From: CAVPMN01 sp963706425
GTDB lineage: Bacteria > Actinomycetota > Acidimicrobiia > Acidimicrobiales > Acidimicrobilacustridaceae
Assembly: GCA_963706425.1 (NCBI GenBank)
Contig: CAVPMN010000020.1
Coordinates: forward strand, 1,612,001 to 1,676,000
DNA length: 64,000 bases
Direction: 5' to 3'
The translations under genes were made by a program, and so were the position numbers. How positions within the stretch are numbered: position 1 is the first letter of the stretch; every line of letters begins with the position of its first letter. Below are positions 42,170 through 51,490 of this stretch, piece by piece. The notes under the pieces were generated by a model that did not search any database, was not told where the DNA came from, and was given only the letters and a program-made list of their open reading frames with translations.

Positions 42170-43206
42170 CAGAACGCCACCTTCAACACGCCGGTGATCA
42201 CGATGTTCACGAGGGCAAGTGGGATCAGGAACTTCCAGGCGATCGTCTGGAGCTGATCCTCACGGAACCGCGGGTAGGTGAAGCGGAACCAGAAGATCAG
42301 GAACGACACGAGCATGACCTTGGCGAAGAGGACCGCCGGGCCGAGCACGTAGTACCAGTCGCTGTTGGTGTCGAGCCACGGCACCGCCCACCCGCCGAGG
42401 AACAAGACAGCGGCGACCGCACCGAACGCGAACGCGGTGGCGAACTCGGCCAGGAAGAAGAAGAGGAAGCGGAACCCCGAATACTCGACCTGATAGCCCG
42501 ACACGATCTCGGACTCGGCGACCGGCATGTCGAAGGGGGTCTGGGTGAGCTCGGCCTGGACCGCCGCGAGGAAGATGGCGAAGCCCACGAACTGCGTGAG
42601 GATGTAGGGGTAGCCGATGCCGTCCCATCCGAAGATGCCGCTGTTGTTCTGGGCCTCGACGATGCCGTTGAGGTTGAGGGTGCCGGCCTGGATGACCACG
42701 CCCACCACGGCGAGCACGAGCGGCAGCTCGTAGGCGATGAGCTGACCTGCGGCGCGCAGGCCGCCCATCAGGGAGTACTTGTTGGCGGACGCCCAGCCCG
42801 CCATGAGGATGCCGATGACCGAGAGCGACGACACGGCCAGCACGAAGAAGATGCCGACGTCGAGATCGCTCACCACCAGGTTGTTGCTCGCCGGAATGGC
42901 CACGTAGACGAGGAAGGTCGACACCAGCACGACGACCGGGGCGGCCTTGAACACGAAGTTGTCGGCCCCGTTGGGGGTGAGATCCTCCTTCTGGAGGAAC
43001 TTCACGCCGTCGGCCAGCAGCTGGAGAAGCCCACGCGGGCCGGCCTCCTGCGGGCCGAGGCGGCTCTGCATCCAGCTCATCACCTTGAACAGGAACACGA
43101 TGCCGAGGATGAGCGCGGTGGTGGGCACCACGAGGGCGACCACCCCCACCTTGATGAGGGTCGACAGCCAGTAGGGCGGATCGAACGCGGCCAGCACCGA
43201 GATCAC
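42169..43206 (-). CDS. nuoH: NADH-quinone oxidoreductase subunit H (11-subunit operon)
   Basis: A 345-aa, eight-helix subunit forming the quinone chamber with NuoD and NuoB. The GTG at 43206 overlaps the nuoD stop (GTGA). Conserved parts are MQSRLGPQEAGPRGLLQLLA then DGVKFLQKED, AELTQTPFDMPVAESEIVSG and WFRFTYPRFREDQL. The ESEIVSGYQVEY loop is the quinone-side glutamate loop. The family usually has RxGPN where this protein has RLGPQE, as some actinobacteria do. Confidence 0.93.
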   Translation of the reverse strand: MISVLAAFDPPYWLSTLIKVGVVALVVPTTALILGIVFLFKVMSWMQSRLGPQEAGPRGLLQLLADGVKFLQKEDLTPNGADNFVFKAAPVVVLVSTFLVYVAIPASNNLVVSDLDVGIFFVLAVSSLSVIGILMAGWASANKYSLMGGLRAAGQLIAYELPLVLAVVGVVIQAGTLNLNGIVEAQNNSGIFGWDGIGYPYILTQFVGFAIFLAAVQAELTQTPFDMPVAESEIVSGYQVEYSGFRFLFFFLAEFATAFAFGAVAAVLFLGGWAVPWLDTNSDWYYVLGPAVLFAKVMLVSFLIFWFRFTYPRFREDQLQTIAWKFLIPLALVNIVITGVLKVAF

Positions 43207-44408
43207 CGGTCGATGTCTCCCAGGATGAAGTAGAGGCTGGCCAGGATGCTGATGAGGTCGGGCACGTAGACCCCTCGGCACACCCAGGGCACGACCGACA
43301 CGTTGTTGAACGAAGGCGTGCGGATCTTCACCCGGAAGGGCACCAGATCGCCCTTGCTCACCACGTAGTAGCCCATGACGCCGAGCGGGTTCTCGGTCTC
43401 GACGTAGGCCTCGCCCTCGGGCACCTTGATGATGCGGGGCACCTTCGCCATGATCGGACCGCCCGGCAGCGTGTCGAGCAGCTGGTCGACGATGTAGGTG
43501 GCTTCGCGCGTCTCCTGCAGACGCACCCAGGTGCGCGAGAAGGAGTCGCCGTCAGGGTGGGTCCACACCTTCCAGTCGACTTCGCCGTAGCGCAGGCCGG
43601 GCGGGCAGTCGTCGCGACGCAGATCCCAGTCGACGCCGCTGGCCCGCAGGTTGGCCCCGGACATGCCGTAGGACAGCGCGATGTCGGCCGGGATGACGCC
43701 GATGCCACGCGTGCGGGCCTGGAAGATCTCGTTGCCGAGGACCAACCCGTCGAGCTGGTCACACAGGTCGCGCATCTTCTGCATGGCCTGGCGGGTCTCG
43801 TCGATCCAGCCCTTCGGAAGGTCGTCCTTCAGACCGCCGATGCGGTCGAAGTTGGGATGGAACCGACCACCGGTGGCGGCTTCGATCTGGTTGAGGACGT
43901 ACTCGCGGTCGCGGAAGGCGTAGAAGCCGGCGGTGAGCCCGCCGAGCTGCAGGCCGATGTCGCCGAGGAACAGGCTGATGTTGGCCATCCGAGACATCTC
44001 GAACAGGATCGTGCGGATCCACTGGGCCCGAGGCGGCGCCTCGATGCCCATGAGCTGCTCGGCGGCGAGGATGAACGGCACCTCGTTGGCGAAGCTGCCC
44101 AGCCAGTCGATGCGGTTGATGAGCGTCGTCACCTGCGGGAACGAGCGCACCTCGGTGAGCTTCTCGTAGCCGCGATGCATGTAGCCGCACATGGGCTCGG
44201 CCGACACGATCTGCTCACCGTCGAGCTTGGCCACGATGCGCAAGGTGCCGTGCGTGGCGGGGTGCTGCGGGCCGATGTTGAGGGTCATGCCCTCGGTCTC
44301 GAGCTCGACGTTGACGCGGGCGTCGGCAGCCTGCGCGGCCACGTAGGCGAACTTCTCCCGATCGGAGATGGTGTCGGCATCGAGGCGCTGATCGATCGGC
44401 GTGGTCAT
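43203..44408 (-). CDS. nuoD: NADH-quinone oxidoreductase subunit D (11-subunit operon), Tyr-to-Trp at the quinone site
   Basis: The 49-kDa-type subunit, 401 aa, forms the quinone-reduction site with NuoB. His of the quinone pair is kept in GPQHPATHGTLRIV (H49, H53). The arginine equivalent to the residue methylated by NDUFAF7 in human NDUFS2 is present (GYMHRGYEKL, R79). The tyrosine that hydrogen-bonds the quinone head group (RxDY in nearly all complex I) is Trp102 here (NRIDWLGSFANE). The ATG overlaps the nuoC stop (ATGA). NuoC and NuoD are separate genes. Confidence 0.94.
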   Translation of the reverse strand: MTTPIDQRLDADTISDREKFAYVAAQAADARVNVELETEGMTLNIGPQHPATHGTLRIVAKLDGEQIVSAEPMCGYMHRGYEKLTEVRSFPQVTTLINRIDWLGSFANEVPFILAAEQLMGIEAPPRAQWIRTILFEMSRMANISLFLGDIGLQLGGLTAGFYAFRDREYVLNQIEAATGGRFHPNFDRIGGLKDDLPKGWIDETRQAMQKMRDLCDQLDGLVLGNEIFQARTRGIGVIPADIALSYGMSGANLRASGVDWDLRRDDCPPGLRYGEVDWKVWTHPDGDSFSRTWVRLQETREATYIVDQLLDTLPGGPIMAKVPRIIKVPEGEAYVETENPLGVMGYYVVSKGDLVPFRVKIRTPSFNNVSVVPWVCRGVYVPDLISILASLYFILGDIDR

Positions 44409-45139
44409 TCGCCCTCCCCTTCGCCCTCGTCGGCTCCGCCTGGCATCGGCTCGACATCGACGATGCCGGGCCACGGCTTCACCCGCCGCGCCACCAACGG
44501 GAAGTCCTTCCGTAGAGGATGACCCTCGAAGCCGGTGGGAAGGTAGATGTTCTCGAGCTGGGGATGCCCGACGAACTCGATGCCGAACATCTCCCAGGTC
44601 TCGCGCTCGTGCCACTCGGCGCCGGCATAGACCGGCACCCAGGTGTCGATGCGCAGATCATCGTCGGGCACGTCGGCCTTGAGGATGATGCCGGCGTTGC
44701 GCTTGGGGTTGTAGACGCGGGCCAGCACCTGGAACCGCGTGTCACCGCCACCGACGCCCGTGGTCATGGTCGGGAGCTCTTTGGGATCCTGCCCGTGCAC
44801 CAACGCGTCTTCCTGGCTGTCCATGTCGCGCCCGAAGGGCGACGGCATCCAGTCGATGGCGGACACGAAGTCGAAGAACTCGAAGCCCATCCGTCGCTTG
44901 AGCAGCTCGCCAGCAGCCCGCCAGGCACCCCGATCGACCCGCACCCACAGGGCGTGCCCCACGGTGATGTGGGATCCGACCACCGCGTCGCCCAGCTCGG
45001 CCGACACCTCGGCCAGCAGCGCCTCTCGGGCCTCGTCACGCGGCGCCTCTTCCTCCACGGCGTCCTCAGCGACCGCCGGTGTCGTCTCATCCGACGACCC
45101 TGCCGCTGGTGTCGTCTCATCCGACGACAATGGGATCAC
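44405..45139 (-). CDS. nuoC: NADH-quinone oxidoreductase subunit C (11-subunit operon)
   Basis: The 30-kDa-type scaffold subunit, 244 aa. The signature EWHERETWEMFGIEFVGHPQ and LPTGFEGHPLRKDFPL are intact. The most upstream plausible start is GTG 45139, overlapping nuoB by 23 nt, with GGAAGG before it. It gives an N-terminus containing a 10-residue tandem repeat (SSDETTPAAG, SSDETTPAVA) and an acidic stretch. The C-terminus ends in GADEGEGEGE. A short loop insert (QEDALVHGQDPKELP) is also unusual. Confidence 0.9.
   Translation of the reverse strand: MIPLSSDETTPAAGSSDETTPAVAEDAVEEEAPRDEAREALLAEVSAELGDAVVGSHITVGHALWVRVDRGAWRAAGELLKRRMGFEFFDFVSAIDWMPSPFGRDMDSQEDALVHGQDPKELPTMTTGVGGGDTRFQVLARVYNPKRNAGIILKADVPDDDLRIDTWVPVYAGAEWHERETWEMFGIEFVGHPQLENIYLPTGFEGHPLRKDFPLVARRVKPWPGIVDVEPMPGGADEGEGEGE
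45078..45128. repeat. 30-bp-period tandem repeat at the nuoB-nuoC junction
   Basis: The 21-bp unit GGTGTCGTCTCATCCGACGA(C) occurs at 45078-45098 and 45108-45128, a 30-bp period encoding ten residues of NuoC. The second copy contains the nuoB stop codon. Slippage or a small duplication at the gene junction is likely. Confidence 0.75.
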
Positions 45140-45617
45140 CCTTCCAACGCTCGGCCATGTCCTCGTGGTGGATGCGCTCCTGCAGCAACACGATGCCTTC
45201 GAGCAGGGCCTCGGGCCGCGGCGGGCACCCGGGCACGTAGACATCGACCGGAATGAGCTGGTCGACGCCCTTGGTCACCGAATAGGAGTCCCAGTAGGGG
45301 CCCCCGCAGTTGGCGCAGCTGCCCATGCTGATCACGTACTTGGGATCGGGCATCTGCTGGTAGAGCCGCACCAGCGCCGGCGCCATCTTGTCGGTGACGG
45401 TGCCGGCGATGACCACCAGGTCGGCCTGGCGGGGGCTGGCCGGGAACGGGATGACGCCGAGGCGCATCACGTCGTAGCGGGGCGACGCGAAGGCGGCGCC
45501 CATCTCGATGGCACAGCAGGCCAGGCCCCATTGGTAGACCCAGATGGAGTACTTGCGGCTGAGGTTCAGGAGCTTGGTGAGCGGCTTCGGCATCTTGCCG
45601 CTCTCGACTAGACCCAC
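45117..45617 (-). CDS. nuoB: NADH-quinone oxidoreductase subunit B (11-subunit operon)
   Basis: A 166-aa subunit holding cluster N2. Adjacent cysteines in WGLACCAIEMG plus SMGSCANCGG and YVPGCPPRPEAL provide the four N2 ligands. GTG 45617 gives MGLVESGKMPKPLTK, like other actinobacterial NuoB, and overlaps the nuoA stop by 10 nt. ATG 45593 is the alternative. The protein is only moderately similar to the second NuoB (196 aa), so the two complexes diverged long ago. Confidence 0.93.
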   Translation of the reverse strand: MGLVESGKMPKPLTKLLNLSRKYSIWVYQWGLACCAIEMGAAFASPRYDVMRLGVIPFPASPRQADLVVIAGTVTDKMAPALVRLYQQMPDPKYVISMGSCANCGGPYWDSYSVTKGVDQLIPVDVYVPGCPPRPEALLEGIVLLQERIHHEDMAERWKGDPIVVG

Positions 45618-45985
45618 CGCAGCACCTTCTTCCGCCAGGCGTAGACCAGGCCGAGAGCGAGGATGGTGATGAACACGACCATCTCGATGAGACCGTAGGT
45701 GCCGTAGACCTCGAGTCGGGTGGCCCACGGGAAGATGAACACCGCTTCGACGTCGAACAACACGAAGAGCAGGGCGAAGACGTAGTAGCGGATCTGGCTC
45801 TGCGACCAGCCCGTGCCGACAGGATCGACGCCGCTCTCGTAGGTGATGTACTTCTGCTCCTGGGGCCTGACGGGTCGCAGGATGCGGCCCACGCCGAGCA
45901 TTGCGCCCGCCATGGCGAGGCCCAACGCACCGAAGATGGCCACGGTGAGGTACTGGCGAAGGAAGTCCGAGTACGTCTGAGACAT
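45608..45985 (-). CDS. nuoA: NADH-quinone oxidoreductase subunit A (11-subunit operon)
   Basis: A 125-aa, three-helix subunit at the quinone end of the membrane arm. The conserved loop YITYESGVDPVGTGWSQSQI and VFALLFVLFDVEAVFIFPWA are present. It is the first gene of the 11-subunit operon, starting 90 bp after the end of nuoN of the 14-subunit operon. On the minus strand TAGGCT lies 10 nt before the ATG and could be a -10 box, but no good -35 is seen. Read-through from the upstream operon is equally possible. Confidence 0.93.
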   Translation of the reverse strand: MSQTYSDFLRQYLTVAIFGALGLAMAGAMLGVGRILRPVRPQEQKYITYESGVDPVGTGWSQSQIRYYVFALLFVLFDVEAVFIFPWATRLEVYGTYGLIEMVVFITILALGLVYAWRKKVLRWV

Positions 45986-46075
45986 CGGCTGGTCAGCCTA
46001 GTGAACGGGTGAACAAGGCGGGAAATCCGTGCGCACGCGATCGTGAGGGGGTTCGCGGCATGCGAAACGCGGCCG

Positions 46076-47797
46076 TCAGGAGCCCGACGCGGAGCCCGTG
46101 GGAAGGCCGTCGGCGCCCGTTCCGGCATCGGTGACGGCCTCGATCGCGACCGGTTCGCGGACGAGCGCGGGGCGGCCGTCGCGGGCCGGGTCGAGCACGA
46201 GGGAAGGCAGGATGCCGGCCAGCAGGGTGACACCGAGACACAGGGCCAGTCCCACCGCGGCGGCCGCCGGCACCCGCACGGGCCCGGCCTCGCCTGCCTG
46301 CCCGTCGATCGGTGCTACGTCGGCCTCCTCGTCGCCGTGCTCACCGCCCGACATGTACATGGCGGCCACGATGCGCAGGTAGAGGAACGCGGCGATCACC
46401 GCCGTGACCATCGCGACGATGGCCAGCCACACCTCCTCGGCATCGACCGCTGCACCGATCACGGTGAACTTGGCGAAGAACCCCGACGTGAAGGGGATGC
46501 CGGCCTGCGCCAGCAGCAGCACAGCGAACACCAGGGCCAGCACCGGGTTCGTGTGCGCCAATCCCCGGTAGTCGGCCAGACCGTGGTGGTTGTCGCCACG
46601 CCGACCCACGAGCGTGGCCACGCCGAACGACCCACCCACCATGAAGGTGTAGGCGGCCAGGTAGAAGAGGATGGCCGTGACGCCGGCCTGCGTGCCGGTG
46701 GCCACCGCCACCAGGATGAATCCGGCGTGGTTGATCGACGAATAGGCCAGCATGCGCTTGACGTTGGTCTGCACGATCGCGAGGGCGGCACCGCCGACCA
46801 TGGACAGCACCGCGAGGCCCATCACCAGCGGCTTCCAGTCGTTGAGAGCCGTCGAGAACGTGAGCATGAACACCCGCACGATGCCGGCGAACGCCGCGGC
46901 CTTCACCGCGGCGGCCATGTAGACCACCGCAGGCGTGGGTGCGCCGTCGTAGGCGTCGGGGCTCCACGAGTGGAACGGCACGGCCGCCACCTTGAAGCCC
47001 AGCCCGACCAGCAAGAAGGCGAGGCCGAGCAGCAGCAGGCCGTCCTCGACGATGACGTTGGCGGCCAAGAAGTCCTTGATCTCGATGAAGTTGGTCGAGC
47101 CGGTGGCGCCGTAGAGCATGGCGATGCCGTAGAGGAAGAAGGCCGACGAGAACGCGCCGAGCACGAAGTACTTGACGCCTGCCTCCTGTGATTGCGATCG
47201 ACGCAGTTGCATCGCAGTCAGGACGTAGACAGCGATCGACAAGGTCTCGAGGCCGATGAACAGCACGATGAGATCGTTGGCCATCGCCATGATCACGCCG
47301 CCGAACGCCGACAGCAGGATCAGCACGTAGAACTCGGGGCCGTCGAGGTTCTCGCGTCGGAGGTAGTCGTCGGCGAAGAGGGCGGCCACCACCACGGCCG
47401 CCGCGATCACCACGGTCACGAAGAGGCTGAAGCCATCGATGCCGAGGGCACCACCGATCGCACTGAACGGCCCGGTGCCGTCGTCGTGCTCGAGGTCGAA
47501 CCACAGCAGCTTCGGCCAGCCCTGCACGCGACCCCACAGCGGCAGCACGGCGATCATGGCCGCCGACGCCACCGCGATCGTGTAGACGGCGTAGAAGCTG
47601 CGGAAGATGCGCCCCTTCACCAGCGAGGTGATGGTGAGGAGGAGCAGGCCGCCGACGCCGAGGATGAGCAGGGGGAGGAGGGCCTCCCACGAGATCGAGG
47701 GGGTGGGCACCGGCCCGGCCGTCGGGCCCTCGGCGCCACCGGTGATCGGGGTGATGAGCTCGCCCGCCTGGGCGAGGACTGCGGGGAGGCCGCTCAT
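46076..47797 (-). CDS. nuoN: NADH-quinone oxidoreductase subunit N (14-subunit operon)
   Basis: Antiporter-like subunit, 573 aa. The channel glutamate is in LFIGLETLSIAVYVLTAM and the discontinuous-helix motif in FKVAAVPFHSWSPDAYDGAP; the lysine helix is TNVKRMLAYSSINHAGFI. The N-terminus has about 35 extra Gly/Pro/Thr residues and the C-terminus an extra polar tail. The ATG overlaps the nuoM stop (ATGA). It ends the 14-subunit operon; a 90-bp spacer with an imperfect palindrome separates it from the next operon. Confidence 0.94.
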   Translation of the reverse strand: MSGLPAVLAQAGELITPITGGAEGPTAGPVPTPSISWEALLPLLILGVGGLLLLTITSLVKGRIFRSFYAVYTIAVASAAMIAVLPLWGRVQGWPKLLWFDLEHDDGTGPFSAIGGALGIDGFSLFVTVVIAAAVVVAALFADDYLRRENLDGPEFYVLILLSAFGGVIMAMANDLIVLFIGLETLSIAVYVLTAMQLRRSQSQEAGVKYFVLGAFSSAFFLYGIAMLYGATGSTNFIEIKDFLAANVIVEDGLLLLGLAFLLVGLGFKVAAVPFHSWSPDAYDGAPTPAVVYMAAAVKAAAFAGIVRVFMLTFSTALNDWKPLVMGLAVLSMVGGAALAIVQTNVKRMLAYSSINHAGFILVAVATGTQAGVTAILFYLAAYTFMVGGSFGVATLVGRRGDNHHGLADYRGLAHTNPVLALVFAVLLLAQAGIPFTSGFFAKFTVIGAAVDAEEVWLAIVAMVTAVIAAFLYLRIVAAMYMSGGEHGDEEADVAPIDGQAGEAGPVRVPAAAAVGLALCLGVTLLAGILPSLVLDPARDGRPALVREPVAIEAVTDAGTGADGLPTGSASGS

Positions 47798-49464
47798 GGC
47801 TGCTCCTCGCTCTCGACCGGCTCCTCGTCAGCGTGCTCTTCGCTCTCGCCGTGCTCGCTGTGCTCGGCCAGCTTCTCCTCGATGCGCTCGGCGTCGAGCT
47901 CGCTGCCTCCCTGGGTGACGGCCTCCCGAAAGTCGGTGCTGGCCTCGACATGGGCGACCAGGCGGTTGACCGAGGGCTCGATGCGCTCGAGCATCGGCTT
48001 GGGGTAGATGCCGATGAAGAACATGAGACCGAGCAGCGGCAGGATCACGAGCTTCTCGGTGAGCGTGAGGTCGGGGAACGTGCGGTTGGCCTCGTCGGGC
48101 TCGCCGTGGAAGGTGCGCTGGTAGGCCCAGAGCATGTAGAGCGCGGCGATGATGACGCCGGTGGCGGCCACGACCGCCCACCACCGGTTGGCGACGAACG
48201 TGCCGAGGAGGACGAGGAACTCGCCGACGAAGCCGTTGAGGCCGGGCAGGCCGATCGACGACAGCATGGCGATGGTGAACGCACCGGCGAACCAGGGGGC
48301 CACCTTCTGCAGGCCCTTGAGCTCGGAGATGGCGTAGGTGTGCCGGCGCTTGTAGATCCACCCGAGGAGGATGAAGAGCGCGCCGGTGGTGATGCCGTGG
48401 TTCACCATCACCATCACGCTGCCTTGGAGGCCCTCGGTGTTGAGCGCGAAGAGACCCACGACGGCGAAGCCCATGTGCGCGACCGACGAATAGGCGACAA
48501 GGCGTTTGAGGTTGCGCTGCATGGCGGCGACGATGCCGCCGTAGACGATGCCGATCGTGCCGAGGGTGAGCATCACCGGCGCGAACCACACCGAGGCTTC
48601 GGGGAACAGATAGAGGCCGTAGCGCAAGAACCCGTAGGTGCCGAGCTTCAGGAGCACGCCGGCGAGATCAACGGAGCCCGCGGTCGGCGCCTCGGTGTGG
48701 GCATCGGGCAACCAGGTGTGGAACGGGAAGACCGGCGTCTTGATGGCGAACGCGACTGCGAACCCGAGGAAGATCCATCGCGCCGTGTCACGGGCCACAC
48801 CCTCTTGCTGCACCGCCTCGACGACGCGTTGCAGGTCGAAGCTGACCCCGCCACCCTCGCCGGCCCCTGCCAGGACGGCGAGCGCCACGATCGACACCAG
48901 CATGAAGGCCGAGCCGAGCATGGTGAACAGGAAGAACTTGGTGGCCGCGTAGACCCGTCGGCCGTGGCCCCATCGGCCGATCAGGAAGTAGAGCGGCACG
49001 AGCGTGAGCTCGAACATGAGGAAGAACAAGAACAGGTCGAGGGCGAGGAACACGCCCATGCAGCCCGCCTCGAGCAGCGTGATCCAGAGGTAGTAACCCT
49101 TCTCGTCGTGATCGGGCTTGGCCGCGAACAACGCGATCGGGAACAGGATCGCCGTGAGCACCACCAGGAACAGCGAGATGCCGTCGATGCCGAGGATGAA
49201 CTTGATGTCGAGCGAGCTCACCCACGTCTGGCTCACGACGAACTGGAACCCGGGGTCGTTCTTGTCGAACTCGACCAGCACCCACAGGCTGAAGCCGGCG
49301 ACGAGCATCGCCGTGATGACCGACGTCAGACGGTGCAGCTCGGGCCGCGATCGGGGGATGAGCGCGATCACCGCCGCGCCGAAGATCGGCAGCAGCACCA
49401 TGGCCGGCAGCACCGGGAAGCTCACGGCCGAGCCGGCGGATGCCAGCACCCCGACGCCGCTCAC
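47794..49464 (-). CDS. nuoM: NADH-quinone oxidoreductase subunit M (14-subunit operon)
   Basis: Antiporter-like subunit, 556 aa. The glutamate helix FLMFELTLVPLYFLIGRWG, channel segment IKTPVFPFHTWLPDAHTEAP and lysine helix RNLKRLVAYSSVAHMGFAVV are intact. It starts with GTG 49464 overlapping the nuoL stop (GTGA), with another GTG one codon before. The C-terminus carries an unusual tail of about 55 mostly Glu/Ser/His residues (EKLAEHSEHGESEEHADEEP), missing from the other NuoM. Confidence 0.93.
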   Translation of the reverse strand: MSGVGVLASAGSAVSFPVLPAMVLLPIFGAAVIALIPRSRPELHRLTSVITAMLVAGFSLWVLVEFDKNDPGFQFVVSQTWVSSLDIKFILGIDGISLFLVVLTAILFPIALFAAKPDHDEKGYYLWITLLEAGCMGVFLALDLFLFFLMFELTLVPLYFLIGRWGHGRRVYAATKFFLFTMLGSAFMLVSIVALAVLAGAGEGGGVSFDLQRVVEAVQQEGVARDTARWIFLGFAVAFAIKTPVFPFHTWLPDAHTEAPTAGSVDLAGVLLKLGTYGFLRYGLYLFPEASVWFAPVMLTLGTIGIVYGGIVAAMQRNLKRLVAYSSVAHMGFAVVGLFALNTEGLQGSVMVMVNHGITTGALFILLGWIYKRRHTYAISELKGLQKVAPWFAGAFTIAMLSSIGLPGLNGFVGEFLVLLGTFVANRWWAVVAATGVIIAALYMLWAYQRTFHGEPDEANRTFPDLTLTEKLVILPLLGLMFFIGIYPKPMLERIEPSVNRLVAHVEASTDFREAVTQGGSELDAERIEEKLAEHSEHGESEEHADEEPVESEEQP

Positions 49465-51478
49465 CACGCCGTCACCCTGGTGAGCACCCAAGCGGCGAGC
49501 AGCACGGCGCCGATCGCGATCATCAGGGCGTAGGCGCGCACGTAGCCGTTCTGCACGAGCCGCAGGCGCCCACCCGACCAGCGGGTGACACGCCCGACGC
49601 CGTTGAGGGCACCGTCGATGCCGACCTGGTCGGCGGTGGCGGTGGCGTCGAAGGCCCGATAGCCCGGCCCACCCATGAAGGCGCTGACCCCCGTGTCGAT
49701 GTACCACGCGTTCTGCAGGAGCTCCGGCTCGACCCGCTCGGGCTCGACCCGCTTGTAGAGGTAGACGTAGGCCGCTGCGGCCACGCCCATCAGGGCGACG
49801 ACGGACGACACGATCAGCAGGACCACGATGGCGAGGTCGGAGAAGTCGAGCTCGGCCGGGTTGCCCAGCTCGAACACGGGCTCGAGCCAGTCCTCGAGGA
49901 AGTGCGCGCTCTTCGGCAGCGGGCAGGTTCAAGAGCCCGGACACGGTGGCGAAGAACGCCAGCACCACGAGGGGCAGGGTCATGGTCCACGGCGACTCGT
50001 GTGGTTTGAACCCGGCCGGGAATCGCGGTTCGACGTCGACCTCGGCGGGGGCCTCGTCGAGATCATCGTCGGTCGCCTCTGCGGTGTCATCCCCTCCGGC
50101 CGACGACGGAGGCCTGGGCGCGGGTCTTGGCCGCCAACTCCGCCTGGGCCGACTCGGTCCAGCGGGGGTCGCCGTAGAAGACCATGAACACCTGGCGGCT
50201 CATGTAATAGGCCGTGAGCAGCGCGGTGAACAGGCCGACCGCGTAGAGCGCGACGTTGTCCTGAAGGGCGTAGGCCAGGATCTCGTCCTTCGACCAGAAG
50301 CCCGAGAACGGCGGTAGGCCCGAGATGGCCAACCACCCGACGATGAACGTGCCCGCGGTGATCGGCATGAGCTTGCGCAAGCCGCCCATCCACCGCATGT
50401 CCTGCTCGTCGTGCATGCCGTGGATGACCGAGCCCGATCCGAGGAAGAGCAAGGCCTTGAAGAAGGCGTGGGTCACCATGTGGAAGATCGCGGCCCAGTA
50501 CGCGCCCACGCCGACGGCCAGGAACATGTAGCCGATCTGGCTGATCGTCGAGTAGGCGAGCACCTTCTTGATGTCGTACTGGCTGGTGGCGATGGTGGCC
50601 GCCAGCAGCGCGGTGAGCACACCGCCCCACGCGATGAGCGTCGGGACCCAGTCGTAGGACGCGCCGATGATCGGGTTGAGCCGGCAGAGCACGTAGACAC
50701 CGGCGGTGACCATGGTGGCCGCGTGGATGAGGGCCGACACCGGGGTGGGGCCGGCCATGGCGTCGGGCAGCCAGATGTAGAGGGGGATCTGGGCCGACTT
50801 GCCCACCGCACCGATGAGGAACAGCACCGCGATGAACGTGGCGGTGGTGGCGGCCAGCCCGGGGGCGACGGGGAGGAACTCGGTGTAGGTGATGGTGCCG
50901 AAGGCGAAGAAGGTGGCGAAGATGCCGACCATGAACCCCCAGTCGCCAACCCGGTTCGTGATGAAGGCCTTCTTGCCGGCAGAGGCGTTGGCGTCCTTCT
51001 CGAACCAGAAGGAGATGAGGAAGTAGGAGCAGGCGCCCACGCCCTCCCAGCCCAGGAAGGTGAGCAGAAGGTTGTCGCCGAGCACCAGCACGAGCATCGA
51101 GAACACGAACAGGTTGAGGTAGAGGAAGAACTTCGGATACCGGGCGTCGCCGTGCATGTAGCCGATGGAGTACAGGTGGATCAGCGCGGCGATGAAGGTG
51201 ATGAACAACGTCATCGTCATCGACAGCTGGTCGAGGTAGATGCCGATGTCGACCGAGAAGTCACCGGCCGGGATCCACTCGAACAGCGTTTGCGAGAACA
51301 CGTGGCTCGGCTCGTCTCGCAGGCCGACGAAGACGACGGCCGACACCACGAACGAGGCGGCGACCATCGCGGTGCCGAGCCAGCCCGCCGCGGGCTCGCC
51401 CAGGCGGTTGCCGAACACGAGCAGGATCGCGAATCCCACCAGTGGCAGGGCAGGGATCAACCAGACCAGATCAACCAT
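49461..51478 (-). CDS. nuoL: NADH-quinone oxidoreductase subunit L (14-subunit operon), two one-base insertions
   Basis: The 671-aa (corrected) distal pump subunit. MVDLVWLIPALPLVGFAILL through YYMSRQVFMVFYGDPRW is in one frame. Near 50108 one extra base leads into SSAGGDDTAEATDDD and PHESPWTMTLPLVVLAFFAT. Near 49921 one extra base leads into PKSAHFLEDWLEPVFELGNP and the C-terminal helices ending VLTRVTAW. Channel residues GWEGVGACSYFLISFWF, GKSAQIPLYIWLPDAMAG and SQYDIKKVLAYSTISQIGYM are intact. Both indels lie in short runs of C and are probably errors. Confidence 0.92.
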
Positions 51479-51490
51479 CGCCGCTCTCCC

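Noticed and set aside
45986..46075. A strong sigma-70 promoter for the 11-subunit operon
   Set aside because: TAGGCT near the nuoA start is a possible -10, but no -35 box at a suitable distance is visible, so I did not list it as a feature.
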